DNA of 42,138 bases from Allobacillus saliphilus (GTDB taxonomy: Bacteria > Bacillota > Bacilli > Bacillales > Alkalibacillaceae), in assembly GCF_018138385.1 (NCBI RefSeq), contig NZ_JAGSIE010000031.1:1-42138 (forward strand), given 5' to 3'. The notes beneath the pieces are model-generated. The model did no database searches and was not told the DNA's origin. It worked only from the letters and a program-made list of their open reading frames with translations. Positions 24,561 through 33,473 of the stretch are shown here, piece by piece (within the stretch, counting starts at the first letter, position 1; each line of letters opens with the position of its first letter). A program made the position numbers and the translations under genes.

Positions 24561-26681
24561 ATGGAGACGTTGTTGATCATTAATGCGCTTGCCTTTCTTG
24601 CTGTAACGGCCTACGCGATTTTCTTATTCGTACAAATTGTCCGAACAAGAATTGCTTATATTAAGCTCGGTCGAAAAACAGAGTTTGATGAAGGGATTAA
24701 ACAGCGCCTGAAAGATGCTTGGGTATATGTGTTTGGACAGAAAAAGCTGTTGAAAGATAAAAAATCCGGTGCCATTCACGTTATGTTTTTCTATGGATTT
24801 ATTTTAGTGCAGTTTGGTGCAATCGATTTCATTTGGGCTGGACTCGTGCCAGGCTCCCATTTACCACTCGGATTTTTATATCCAGGCTTTAAGTTTTTCC
24901 AAGAGATCGTAGCATTAGTTATTTTATTTGCGGTCATTTGGGGATTCTACCGTCGTTACATCGAAAAGCTTGTCCGCTTGAAGAAAACATTTGCAGCGGG
25001 CCTCGTGTATTACTTTATCGGATCACTAATGTTAACTGTTTTAGCAGGTAACGGAATGGCGATTATTTGGCATGGACATGATTTAACATGGACAGAGCCT
25101 GTCGCATCCTCCATCGCTTGGGCATTCGGCTGGATGAGTCCAACCGCTGCAGCAGCTGTGTTCTTCGTCATGTGGTGGATTCACTTGCTCGTGTTGTTGG
25201 CCTTCTTAGTGTACGTGCCACAATTCAAGCACGCTCACTTAATTGCAGGTCCAGCAAACGTATTGTTCACGAAAGATAAGAAGCATGGAAAATTGAAAAA
25301 AATTGATTTCAACATTGATGAAATGGAAGAATCCGATGAAGAACCAACATTCGGAGCAGGAAAAGTAGAAGATTTAAGCGATCTGCAGCTACTAGATTTA
25401 TATGCGTGTGTTGAATGTGGCCGTTGTACAAACGTTTGTCCAGCATCCGGCACAGGTAAAATGCTTTCTCCGATGGATTTATTACTAAAAATCCGTGACC
25501 ACTTGTCTGAAAAAGGGGCTGCAGTGACTGGACGTTCCGCTTGGGTTCCAACGTATGCATTTGCAGGACGCACTGGAAATCAAGTAGCAGATGAACCAAA
25601 CGGTACGCTAGCTCAACAAGTTATGGAAAAAAATCTAATCGGTGACGTTGTAACAGAAGAAGAGCTTTGGGCTTGTACGACATGCCGTAACTGTGAAGAT
25701 GCTTGTCCGGTTATGAACCAGCACGTCGATACAATTATCGATCTTCGTCGTTACCTCGTAATGACTGAAGGGAAAATGGACCCTGAAGCACAGCGTGCAA
25801 TGATGAACATCGAGCGTCAAGGAAACCCTTGGGGACTTTCCAAGAAAGACCGTGAAAATTGGAGAGACCAAGATGATACGCTTAAAGTACCTACAGTTAA
25901 AGAATTGAAAAAAGAAGACGAAGAATTTGAATACTTATTCTGGGTTTCTTCCATGGGCTCTTATGACAGCCGTAGTCAGAAGATCGCATTAGCGTTCGCT
26001 CGCTTGATGAACAAAGCAGGCATTAAGTTCGCGATTCTTGGAAACAAAGAGCGTAACTCTGGTGATACAGCTCGTCGTTTAGGAAACGAATTCTTGTTCC
26101 AAGAGCTTGCGGAGAAGAATATTAAAGAATTCGAGAAAAACGATATTAAGAAAATCGTTACAATCGACCCACACGCTTATAATATCTTTAAAAACGAATA
26201 TCCTGATTTTGGTCTAGAAGCGGAAATATTCCACCATACAGAGCTTCTGGCCGAGTGGATTCAAGAAGGTCGCTTGAAGCCACAAAAAGCAATTCATGAG
26301 AAAATTACGTACCACGATTCTTGTTACCTTGGACGTTACAACGACATTTACAACCCGCCGCGTTACATCTTGGAGCACGTACCTGGCGTTGAAGTCGTTG
26401 AAATGGAACGTAGTAAGGAAAACGGAATGTGCTGTGGAGCTGGTGGCGGTTTGATGTGGATGGAAGAAACGACAGGAAACCGCATCAACGTGGCTCGTAC
26501 AGAACAAGCTTTACGTACAGAAGCAACGACGATCTCCAGTGCTTGTCCATTCTGTCTAACGATGATCAGTGATGGAACAAAAGCAAAAGAAGTCGATGAA
26601 ACCGTTCAAACACGAGACGTTGCTGAAGTATTGGAAGAATCAATCTTTGGAGTTCCAGAGAAAGAAGATCAACCAGCGTAA
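24561..26681 (+). CDS. fadF: FadF: iron-sulfur oxidoreductase, likely ETF:quinone electron transfer
   Basis: The 706-residue protein is almost exactly the length of B. subtilis FadF (YwjF). An N-terminal domain of about five to six membrane segments (1-230, resembling nitrate-reductase gamma/haem b subunits) precedes two 4Fe-4S sites, CVECGRCTNVCP and CTTCRNCEDACP (about 290-390), and then two CCG domains with CYLGRYND, GMCCGAGGG and SACPFCLTM (about 585-680), as in heterodisulfide-reductase-like proteins. Homologues are proposed to pass electrons from electron-transfer flavoprotein, reduced by acyl-CoA dehydrogenases, to menaquinone. The operator in its promoter and the acyl-CoA operon 5.5 kb downstream support that role. 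GGGGGG lies 7 nt before ATG. In B. subtilis fadF adjoins acdA; here minus-strand genes intervene. Confidence 0.92.
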   Translation: METLLIINALAFLAVTAYAIFLFVQIVRTRIAYIKLGRKTEFDEGIKQRLKDAWVYVFGQKKLLKDKKSGAIHVMFFYGFILVQFGAIDFIWAGLVPGSHLPLGFLYPGFKFFQEIVALVILFAVIWGFYRRYIEKLVRLKKTFAAGLVYYFIGSLMLTVLAGNGMAIIWHGHDLTWTEPVASSIAWAFGWMSPTAAAAVFFVMWWIHLLVLLAFLVYVPQFKHAHLIAGPANVLFTKDKKHGKLKKIDFNIDEMEESDEEPTFGAGKVEDLSDLQLLDLYACVECGRCTNVCPASGTGKMLSPMDLLLKIRDHLSEKGAAVTGRSAWVPTYAFAGRTGNQVADEPNGTLAQQVMEKNLIGDVVTEEELWACTTCRNCEDACPVMNQHVDTIIDLRRYLVMTEGKMDPEAQRAMMNIERQGNPWGLSKKDRENWRDQDDTLKVPTVKELKKEDEEFEYLFWVSSMGSYDSRSQKIALAFARLMNKAGIKFAILGNKERNSGDTARRLGNEFLFQELAEKNIKEFEKNDIKKIVTIDPHAYNIFKNEYPDFGLEAEIFHHTELLAEWIQEGRLKPQKAIHEKITYHDSCYLGRYNDIYNPPRYILEHVPGVEVVEMERSKENGMCCGAGGGLMWMEETTGNRINVARTEQALRTEATTISSACPFCLTMISDGTKAKEVDETVQTRDVAEVLEESIFGVPEKEDQPA

Positions 26682-26697
26682 TAGTTTTGAAAAATAT

Positions 26698-26741
26698 AAT
26701 TCCCTAGAAAGATGCGAAAGACTATCTTTCTAGGGAATTTT
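26698..26741. terminator. Bidirectional terminator of fadF, overlapping the end of the convergent gene
   Basis: AATTCCCTAGAAAGAT pairs perfectly with ATCTTTCTAGGGAATT around a ten-base loop, followed by TTTG on plus. The stop codon and last few codons of the minus-strand membrane-protein gene lie inside the stem. Confidence 0.9.
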
Positions 26742-27372
26742 GTTGTTGCAGCATGCCATTTGATTGTAAATACTTCTGAATCGGTATGCTTGTATAAAAA
26801 AATAGACCCGTGATTGTGCCTCCGAAAATCCACCCAACCACTCGCAAGTAGATCAACATAGCATCATAGCCATCGATGCCGTACGTTTGAAGTAGCCACA
26901 TTTTTAAATATCCCAAAGTAACTCCCCGGATAACGAAAAGAAATTGAATCCATTGAAACCATTTGAATATAGTCGGTTGGTTAAAAAGTCTTTTGCTATC
27001 AGCCGGGTCAAACCCTTGTAAGGAAACAAAATCGACAGCAAAGTATAGCGCTAATGGCTTTCGAATCAATAAAAAGATTGCATGAAATCCGGCTATTGCA
27101 AAACCGAAATAAACTTGATACCAAAGCATTTTTTCCGCAGATCCTGCAAGCAAGTCAAGCGAAGTACCAATCAATAATGTGGTAATGATGAAAATCCCGG
27201 TAATATTCACCCGTCGTTCATGCCAAAATCGATAAAGCGTATAGATGAATCCAGGAACCGTTGATAGTAGCATCGCTGGATAATCACCGATGAGCTCCCT
27301 GCCTTGATTCCAAATGAGTAACGGTAGGCCAACATAAAATATTAAATCCAACAAAGCTATCTTTCTATTCAT
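26722..27372 (-). CDS. VC0807-like integral membrane protein
   Basis: The 216-residue protein has about six membrane segments (near 7-22, 32-48, 56-74, 84-103, 138-158 and 175-198). The sequence pattern, with DLIFYVGLPLLIWNQGRELIGDYPAMLLSTVPGFIYTLYRF at the N-terminus, resembles the VC0807 family, distantly like septation protein A. No catalytic residues or substrate can be proposed. It is convergent with fadF, and its final codons form part of the shared terminator stem. No partner gene lies close upstream. Confidence 0.68.
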   Translation of the reverse strand: MNRKIALLDLIFYVGLPLLIWNQGRELIGDYPAMLLSTVPGFIYTLYRFWHERRVNITGIFIITTLLIGTSLDLLAGSAEKMLWYQVYFGFAIAGFHAIFLLIRKPLALYFAVDFVSLQGFDPADSKRLFNQPTIFKWFQWIQFLFVIRGVTLGYLKMWLLQTYGIDGYDAMLIYLRVVGWIFGGTITGLFFYTSIPIQKYLQSNGMLQQQNSLER

Positions 27373-27650
27373 TATTTCGACTCTCCCGATAGATTATGGT
27401 GGCTCTTTCCATGAGTGAAATCACTTCTTCGTTCAGTCGCTTGAAAGCAAATTGTTATATTGTACCTCTGTAAATATTCTGCGTTTTTAGATGAGCTCGT
27501 GATTTGACTGTGAAATTCTCTCAATATTCTCGTGAGCGTTCTTTTAGGTCTCGAACACTATTTAATAGTATCTATACGTATTTTAATTGTCCATAAAAGA
27601 AGTAGTTAGATATATTTATACCATTTTATATTTCTCCGAAGAATCATGAA
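27373..27650. other. Intergenic region upstream of the VC0807-like gene
   Basis: About 280 bp with no ORF. On the minus strand it has GTGTTCGAG near 27554 and further CGAG...GAGA motifs down to about 27496, a possible degenerate relative of the 52-bp family, too diverged to be sure. Promoter elements for the minus-strand gene were not clear. Confidence 0.35.
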
Positions 27651-27945
27651 GAGGCTGGGACAAAATCTTTAAAGTTGACTCAGATACGAACATTCTAATT
27701 TAGTAATGCGGAAAAAAACTCGCTTCGGAAATATACTCCGCTTTTACCCACAGGGCATAAGGCGACATCTGCGATAAATCGCAGTGTCTTCTATATCGCT
27801 GGCAGCTGTTGAGCCTCCTCGTGCTTCGCACTGCGGGGTCTCACCTAGGCTTTTGCTCCCGCAGAAGTCTTCGTATATTTCCTACGCTAAAATTAGATTG
27901 TCATTCGTGTTTCTGAGTTTATAATTTAGATTTGTCCCAGCTCCC
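27651..27945. repeat. Dispersed long palindromic intergenic element, copy 2 (inverted)
   Basis: About 295 bp, inverted relative to copy 1 at 9767. It shares near-identical blocks: the left end GAGGCTGGGACAAAATC, the stretch TCTAATTTAGTA, CGCTTCGGAAATATACT, and a central GAGCCTCCTCGTGC and TGCGGGGTCTCACCTAGGC. It carries about 50 extra bases (about 27750-27801) absent from copy 1, themselves containing a hairpin GACATCTGCGAT/ATCGCAGTGTC (27764-27788). There is no ORF and no transposase nearby. Confidence 0.88.
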
Positions 27946-28051
27946 CATGGCTATTTCCTGAATTATGACTAAGTTACTCATATGTTTATTATTGAATTTT
28001 AAATTTGAAAACAATCCGTGTAATAGGCTACCGGTGTAATTATCATTTAAT

Positions 28052-28285
28052 CTAGTAAATAGGATAAGGTAAGTCATCTCTATAAAGATAACCCGAATAA
28101 ATATGAAAGTTTCCTGATAGTCCTAGTCCTAAATAAGGTAGATATCCTCGGTAATACCTTTGGTAAGCAGTTGTTCCATAAAACTCATAATCACCTTTTT
28201 TTGTAACCTCTTGGAACATCCGCTCTATTCTGTCAGGTGCGTAGGCAGAAGCTGTAGTTGAAATGAAGAGCATTGACAGAACCAT
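28052..28285 (-). CDS. Small Tyr/Gly-rich secreted protein candidate
   Basis: I do not recognise a family. From ATG 28285 the product has 77 residues: a hydrophobic leader ending TTASAYA, then a mature part of about 60 residues rich in Tyr, Gly and Arg (YYRGYLPYLGLGLSGNFHIYSGYLYRDD), with no cysteine. Oddity: an excellent AAAGGAGG lies about 50 nt upstream, followed in frame by an open stretch coding KNNKVIIISIF, a typical signal-peptide start, but at the correct spacing the codon is TTT, not a start. Either translation begins at ATG 28285 or the original start has been lost. It lies downstream of, and in the same direction as, an ABC exporter pair. Confidence 0.5.
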   Translation of the reverse strand: MVLSMLFISTTASAYAPDRIERMFQEVTKKGDYEFYGTTAYQRYYRGYLPYLGLGLSGNFHIYSGYLYRDDLPYPIY

Positions 28286-28564
28286 AAATATTGATATTAT
28301 TATTACTTTATTATTCTTAAAGTTTTTAACCTCCTTTCTTTTTATTTTCCCAATTATACTATAAATGGTTTATATTATAAATAAATTTTTAAAAATTATT
28401 TGAAAATTATAAAAATATTTTTATAGATAATTATCGAGTTTTCTGAACGAGTATATTATCAACCGAAACATCATAAGAAATTTAAAAGTTACTGGAAGAA
28501 AAAAGTGTTAAGTTTGTGTTAGTAAAGAAGTAACTTTAAGGGAAAGGAAATAAATTATCAGTTA

Positions 28565-31081
28565 CTAATCTCGTTTCAATATAATGCAACTAAAATAAAC
28601 CAGTAAACAACTGGAAACAAATAAAGTTACGATTCCCATAGTAGTATTAATTAAGCTTTGATCTAATAAGGTTGCCATTGTACCATTTGAAACTTTAAAC
28701 AGATCCAAGTATATAAAAGGTGATAAAAATGCCCACTTTGATAGGTATTCAATGCTAATAAAATGTCCACTAACTAGTACTAAAACTGTAAAAACCATCA
28801 CAGCAAAGGTGTTTTTGATAAAGGTTGATATGAAACCAGATAAAGTAATAACCAAAATGGTTAACATGAAAAGAAGACCTATACATTTCAATAAATAGTT
28901 GCCTAATGGTGTGAAGTGAAATCCATAATTTTCATAATCTGTTATAGTGCCCGTATAACCTACTGAAGACGTTGAACTTAAACTATCATAGTGTAGTATA
29001 GGAAAGTTCCAATCCCCGAATCGATCAGTAATCGTACCTAGAAAAAGGAGTAAAACCATTAACCCAATATAACTTACGATGAAAATCAAGGAAGAGGACA
29101 AAATTTTTCCTAAAAAAATAGTTGTTTTAGAGATTGGTTGCGTTTGAAGAAAATGAATTGTATTTTTCTTACCTCTTTCAGCGGCATATCCACCACCTAA
29201 TAGAAACAAAAACAAACCAAGCGGTATTAGATAAAGATAGTATTCATAGAAGTGATAAAGGGTATATAAGCCACTTGAATTAACCTTATGATTTCTTTCC
29301 TCCCAAGCATCACGATTGATTTCCCCCTGAGGATTATCTCCCCAGTCATCGTGGACTGTAGGCCTAAATTCACCAGGAAAAATAGGTTGAATATTATTTT
29401 TAATAGACCATTCCTTTTCTTCGACACTTACTTCATACTGGAATTGATGATCGAAATTATGTTCTATATAATGTAAAGACTCATCAAAATCGCCGTTTAC
29501 CAACTTTATTGTAAATAGTTGTAGTTCGTGAAATGCTTCCCAGTTACCTAGTTCATATTCCTTAACTCCTTTTTCGATTTTTTCTACACGTTCTTTATAT
29601 AAATTAATAACTTGGGTTGTTCCGTCAATGTATTTTTTAATATATTCACGTTCACTTTTATCGTTGGTTTTCTCATACCTATCCTCGTATTCAAATAATT
29701 TTTTTTCATACATAGGGATCATTTCTTCTTGGATAGCAACCGCTTCATCGTTTAATTGTTTAAAGTATTCAGTCTCTATTTTATCTGCTTCTTGATTAAG
29801 AAAAAAATAACCTATAACAATTAACAAAAAAAGAATGGATATTACTTGCAGAAAATAACCTTTTCGAAACAGTTTCCTTAATTCAAATATAACCGTATTT
29901 ATAAGTGCTCCTCTTTTTGAATTTGTATCACCTGAATTAAAGACCGATTTTTGATACTGGGCGTTTAAAAGGTCTGCTTGTCTTTCTGGGATGTAAAGCG
30001 TTATTAGTACTATTAATATAGCCCATAAAACTGCAAATAATGGATAATACCAGATATCTCGATTTTCGATGATAATATCTCCGAGTTGATAATGATGAAA
30101 CAAATTCATGGGAGCTGAAAAATCTGTAATCGTAGTTAGATAATGGCCAATTAGTAAAACGAAAAAAGTTGCTATTAAACTACTAAACGATTTCTTGAAA
30201 ACCATACTAATCAGTAATAATAGGCTAAATGATATAATTCCAGCTCCAAAGAACAATAGTGTTTTAAATAAAAAATATGTTAACGAAGAAATAATCCTAA
30301 TTTTGTTTTCAGAGAATATGATTTGAGGATAGTTTAAAAGTAAATGGTGATCATTTAGTATAATAGGCAATAACATTCCGATAAACACAACCACAACTAC
30401 ATAAAGAAACAACATACTTATTAATGTAAAATATTTAGACAGTATAATGCTGGATTTTTTAATTGGTTGAGTTTTCAATGTAAACCACGTTTGTTGTTCC
30501 CTTTCAATGGATAATATATTCCCGAAAATAAGCAATAACAGGATGATTCCAAGAACACCAAATAATAAATCTCCTGTCTCTAACATAAATAAATGTGGTG
30601 AGATGGGATAGTCCTCATCTTCAATAGATAAATTATGATCAATCATCCAGGTATTTTTTAGGATTACATATTCTAGATTAAGTCCAGTTAAAGCTTCAAA
30701 CTCACCATCTTTATTCAAGTAATTTTGCAAGCTTTTTAGAAATTCATGCTCTAGCTGAGGGAGGTTATGTAACTCTTCTGAATAAATGGCACTTCTCCAA
30801 TGTTGAAGGGCAGCCTTCATATCTTTAATATATACAGATTGTTGTTTTTCTAACTCATTTAACTGGTTATTTACTCTTTTTTCATCTAATTCCCTTTCAA
30901 TTTCAGTTACGTTGGCCTTTAACGGTTCAGTTGACTCGTATAAACGATCTATAAAACTATCTTGGTGTAATGTATTTTGGTAATATTGGAAACTCATAAA
31001 TAAAATCAAAATAAGTAGTAACCAAAATATCTTTTTCTGTCTCCAAATCTTTTTGATCTCAAATTTTAGCAGGTTCATCAT
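28565..31081 (-). CDS. ABC-2 type transporter permease, fused double-length
   Basis: The 838-residue protein is a head-to-tail fusion of two ABC-2 permease halves. Each half starts with a short basic segment and a membrane helix (MMNLLKFEIKKIWRQKKIFWLLLILIL at 1-27, and VIFELRKLFRKGYFLQVISILFL at about 390-412), then a charged, coiled-coil-rich extracytoplasmic loop of 110-220 residues, then five more membrane helices. This makes one chain able to form the whole channel. The start overlaps the stop of the ATPase gene by one base (TAATG), so translation is coupled. The substrate is unknown; similar systems export peptides or give self-resistance to them. Base composition is more AT-rich than the metabolic genes around it, which could mean acquisition. 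Confidence 0.85.
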   Translation of the reverse strand: MMNLLKFEIKKIWRQKKIFWLLLILILFMSFQYYQNTLHQDSFIDRLYESTEPLKANVTEIERELDEKRVNNQLNELEKQQSVYIKDMKAALQHWRSAIYSEELHNLPQLEHEFLKSLQNYLNKDGEFEALTGLNLEYVILKNTWMIDHNLSIEDEDYPISPHLFMLETGDLLFGVLGIILLLLIFGNILSIEREQQTWFTLKTQPIKKSSIILSKYFTLISMLFLYVVVVVFIGMLLPIILNDHHLLLNYPQIIFSENKIRIISSLTYFLFKTLLFFGAGIISFSLLLLISMVFKKSFSSLIATFFVLLIGHYLTTITDFSAPMNLFHHYQLGDIIIENRDIWYYPLFAVLWAILIVLITLYIPERQADLLNAQYQKSVFNSGDTNSKRGALINTVIFELRKLFRKGYFLQVISILFLLIVIGYFFLNQEADKIETEYFKQLNDEAVAIQEEMIPMYEKKLFEYEDRYEKTNDKSEREYIKKYIDGTTQVINLYKERVEKIEKGVKEYELGNWEAFHELQLFTIKLVNGDFDESLHYIEHNFDHQFQYEVSVEEKEWSIKNNIQPIFPGEFRPTVHDDWGDNPQGEINRDAWEERNHKVNSSGLYTLYHFYEYYLYLIPLGLFLFLLGGGYAAERGKKNTIHFLQTQPISKTTIFLGKILSSSLIFIVSYIGLMVLLLFLGTITDRFGDWNFPILHYDSLSSTSSVGYTGTITDYENYGFHFTPLGNYLLKCIGLLFMLTILVITLSGFISTFIKNTFAVMVFTVLVLVSGHFISIEYLSKWAFLSPFIYLDLFKVSNGTMATLLDQSLINTTMGIVTLFVSSCLLVYFSCIILKRD

Positions 31082-31962
31082 TAAACATCCTTTTGTTCAA
31101 AAACCATTTGATAACGATCTTCAGAGCCCGTAACTTTCTTGTTCAAATCGAGTACTTTTATCTTGTTATCTAATAATGATTGCAAAACATTTTGGAGAGT
31201 ATCCCCATGCATAAATACAGCTATTTGGTTATTTCCCATATGTTTAACCCCCACATTATGATTTTCTAAATACTTTTCAGCTGCCCGTGGGTCATTAACA
31301 GTTATTTCATAAAGTGTTCTTTGATTAAGAGATAAATCCTCAGCAATTAGATGGCCTTCTTTCAAGAACAAAATATGTGATGTTAAACGATCCACTTCAG
31401 AAAGGTTATGAGAAGATAGCAAAATTGTTTTACCTTCATTATAGAGTTCCCAAAGAATGTTCCGTATTCTAATAGCACTAGATGGATCTAAACCGTTTAA
31501 TGGTTCATCTAAGATAAGCAATTTTGGATCATTTAATATAGCCATTGTCAATAATAAGTGTTGTTTCATCCCTAAAGAATACTTACTAACTTTTTTAAAG
31601 AGATAGCCTTCCATACCTATACGTTCAGCTGCCAAAAATATTTGTTGCTTTGATAACCCCTGAATATCTCCGATGAATTGTAAGTGATCATAGCCTGTCA
31701 AATAATCATAAAGGACTGAATTATCTTGCATATATGAAGTCTCTTTAAATATTTCGGGTTTTTTATTACTTAAATTCATTATCTTAATCACACCTGAATC
31801 AGCATTCACTAGGTCAGTAATTATATTAAGAAGAGTGGTTTTACCTGACCCATTTGGTCCTACTAGAGCGACCATTTTTGGCTCTTCAATAGCAAAAGAA
31901 AGATTTTTTAATATTTTTTCCTTTCCGTAGGACTTATGAACGTTCTGTACATCTAAAATCAC
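31081..31962 (-). CDS. ABC transporter ATP-binding protein
   Basis: A 293-residue ATPase with Walker A GPNGSGKTT (35-43), Q-loop near Q79, signature YSLGMKQ (128-134; LSGGQ replaced by SLGMKQ as in many ABC-2 exporters), Walker B LLILDEP (148-154) and the H-loop in LLSSHNLSEVDRL. The last 70 residues form an accessory C-terminal domain. It powers the fused permease encoded immediately downstream with a one-base overlap. Start is GTG with TGAGGT about 7 nt upstream. It belongs to the CcmA/NatA-like exporter ATPases; the exported substrate is unknown. Confidence 0.92.
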   Translation of the reverse strand: MILDVQNVHKSYGKEKILKNLSFAIEEPKMVALVGPNGSGKTTLLNIITDLVNADSGVIKIMNLSNKKPEIFKETSYMQDNSVLYDYLTGYDHLQFIGDIQGLSKQQIFLAAERIGMEGYLFKKVSKYSLGMKQHLLLTMAILNDPKLLILDEPLNGLDPSSAIRIRNILWELYNEGKTILLSSHNLSEVDRLTSHILFLKEGHLIAEDLSLNQRTLYEITVNDPRAAEKYLENHNVGVKHMGNNQIAVFMHGDTLQNVLQSLLDNKIKVLDLNKKVTGSEDRYQMVFEQKDV

Positions 31963-32148
31963 TGTTTTAACCTCATTTCTAAATAATGTTCAATATAACA
32001 TTAATTTCATAGTATATTACTTCTATAAATAATTGATATTTCCTTTTTTCTTTTAAAACTTTTGGTTGTTTTTTGAAGAGTAGCTATTAATGCCCAAAAA
32101 GGGTGTAAAAAAAGTATATCTACTTAATTCCTTCACAAAAATTCCAAA

Positions 32149-32182
32149 TTGAGCGAGCGTTCAGTCGAAAGTATGTTATAAT
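32149..32182 (+). promoter_or_regulatory. mmgA operon promoter with FadR-type operator
   Basis: The palindrome GAGCGAGCGTTCAGTC (32151-32166) has the form GAnnGAnCGnTCnnTC, and its reverse complement GACTGAACGCTCGCTC matches the fadF operator at 13 of 16 positions. Ten bases downstream is an extended -10, TGTTATAAT (TATAAT 32177-32182). The -35 is poor, since TTGAGC at 32149 is too far, so the promoter probably relies on the extended -10. Leader to the ATG is about 70 nt. Confidence 0.7.
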
Positions 32183-32257
32183 GGATGATAACGTTTACAA
32201 GATAAAATATTCAGTCAACATATTTGAAATGAGAAACCAAAAAGGGGAGGAATTTTC

Positions 32258-33442
32258 ATGACAAAAACAGTTATTGTAGCTGGCGCTCGTACGCCATTCG
32301 GTAAGTTTGGCGGGGCTCTTGCACCGTTAACAGCGGCACAGCTTGGTGGAATCGCCATTAAAGAAGCGGTCAAGCGTGCAGAAATCGAAGGAAAAGATGT
32401 GCAAGAAGTCATTATCGGAAACGTCTTACAAGGTGGGCAAGGACAGCTTCCATCCAGACAGGCTATGCGCGAAGCAGGAATTCCTTGGGAAACGAAAACG
32501 GAGACAATTAATAAAGTATGTGCATCAGGTCTTCGCAGTGTGACCCTCGGCGATCTGTTAATTCGTTCAGGCGAAGAAGAAGTCATCGTTGCTGGTGGGA
32601 TGGAATCGATGAGCAATGCACCGTATGTTTTGCCAGACGCTCGTTGGGGGCTGCGTATGGGCGACAAGAAAGTTGTCGACAGTATGGTCCATGATGGACT
32701 TACTTGCTCATTTGAAAACGTGCATATGGGAACTTACGGTAACCGTACGGCGGAAAAATTCAAATTAACTCGTGAAGCACAAGACGAATGGTCTGCGAAA
32801 AGTCATGAGCGTGCGCTTAAAGCAATTGAAGAGGGCAAACTCGCTGAAGAAATCGTACCTGTTGAAGTACCTCAGCGGAAAAAAGATCCGATTACAGTCG
32901 ATACGGACGAAGCACCTCGTGAAACTTCTAAAGAAGCATTAGCTAAATTGCGCCCTGCTTTTGACAAAGACGGAACGATTACAGCCGGAAACGCACCAGG
33001 CGTGAACGACGGTGCAGCGGCGATGGTGTTAATGTCTGACAAAAAAGCTGAAGAGCGTGGAAAAACACCACTTGCGACAGTTCTTGGAAATGCAGAATTA
33101 GCTGTTGAAGCAGATCGCTTCCCAGAAACGCCAGGACTTGTCATTAATAAGCTGCTAGAAAAAACAGGCTATAAAATTGATGATATTGATTTATTCGAAG
33201 TCAATGAAGCATTTGCAGCGGTCAGCTTAGCTAGTGGTGAAATCGCAGATCTTAACCCAGAAAAAGTAAACGTAAATGGCGGAGCAGTTGCGCTTGGTCA
33301 CCCGATCGGTGCGAGTGGTGCACGAATTATTTTGACTTTGGCTTATGAATTAAAACGCCGTGGTGGCGGACTTGGCATCGCAGCAATTTGTTCAGGTGGT
33401 GGCCAAGGTGACGCAATTTTAATCGAAGTACCAAAACAATAA
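32258..33442 (+). CDS. mmgA: Acetyl-CoA C-acetyltransferase (thiolase)
   Basis: A 394-residue type II thiolase with the complete active site: nucleophile C88 ([10 protein letters not shown]), H348 ([16 protein letters not shown]) and C378 ([10 protein letters not shown]). It condenses two acetyl-CoA or cleaves acetoacetyl-CoA and 3-ketoacyl-CoA in the cytosol. Sequence and operon order resemble B. subtilis MmgA. First gene of the acyl-CoA operon, 31 nt before mmgB, with GGGGAGG before ATG and an operator-bearing promoter about 70 bp upstream. Direction (breakdown or synthesis) is not set by sequence; the operator suggests use in fatty or branched acid breakdown. Confidence 0.95.
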   Translation: MTKTVIVAGARTPFGKFGGALAPLTAAQLGGIAIKEAVKRAEIEGKDVQEVIIGNVLQGGQGQLPSRQAMREAGIPWETKTETINKVCASGLRSVTLGDLLIRSGEEEVIVAGGMESMSNAPYVLPDARWGLRMGDKKVVDSMVHDGLTCSFENVHMGTYGNRTAEKFKLTREAQDEWSAKSHERALKAIEEGKLAEEIVPVEVPQRKKDPITVDTDEAPRETSKEALAKLRPAFDKDGTITAGNAPGVNDGAAAMVLMSDKKAEERGKTPLATVLGNAELAVEADRFPETPGLVINKLLEKTGYKIDDIDLFEVNEAFAAVSLASGEIADLNPEKVNVNGGAVALGHPIGASGARIILTLAYELKRRGGGLGIAAICSGGGQGDAILIEVPKQ

Positions 33443-33473
33443 ACGAAACTTTTCACGATAGGAGGTTATATAG

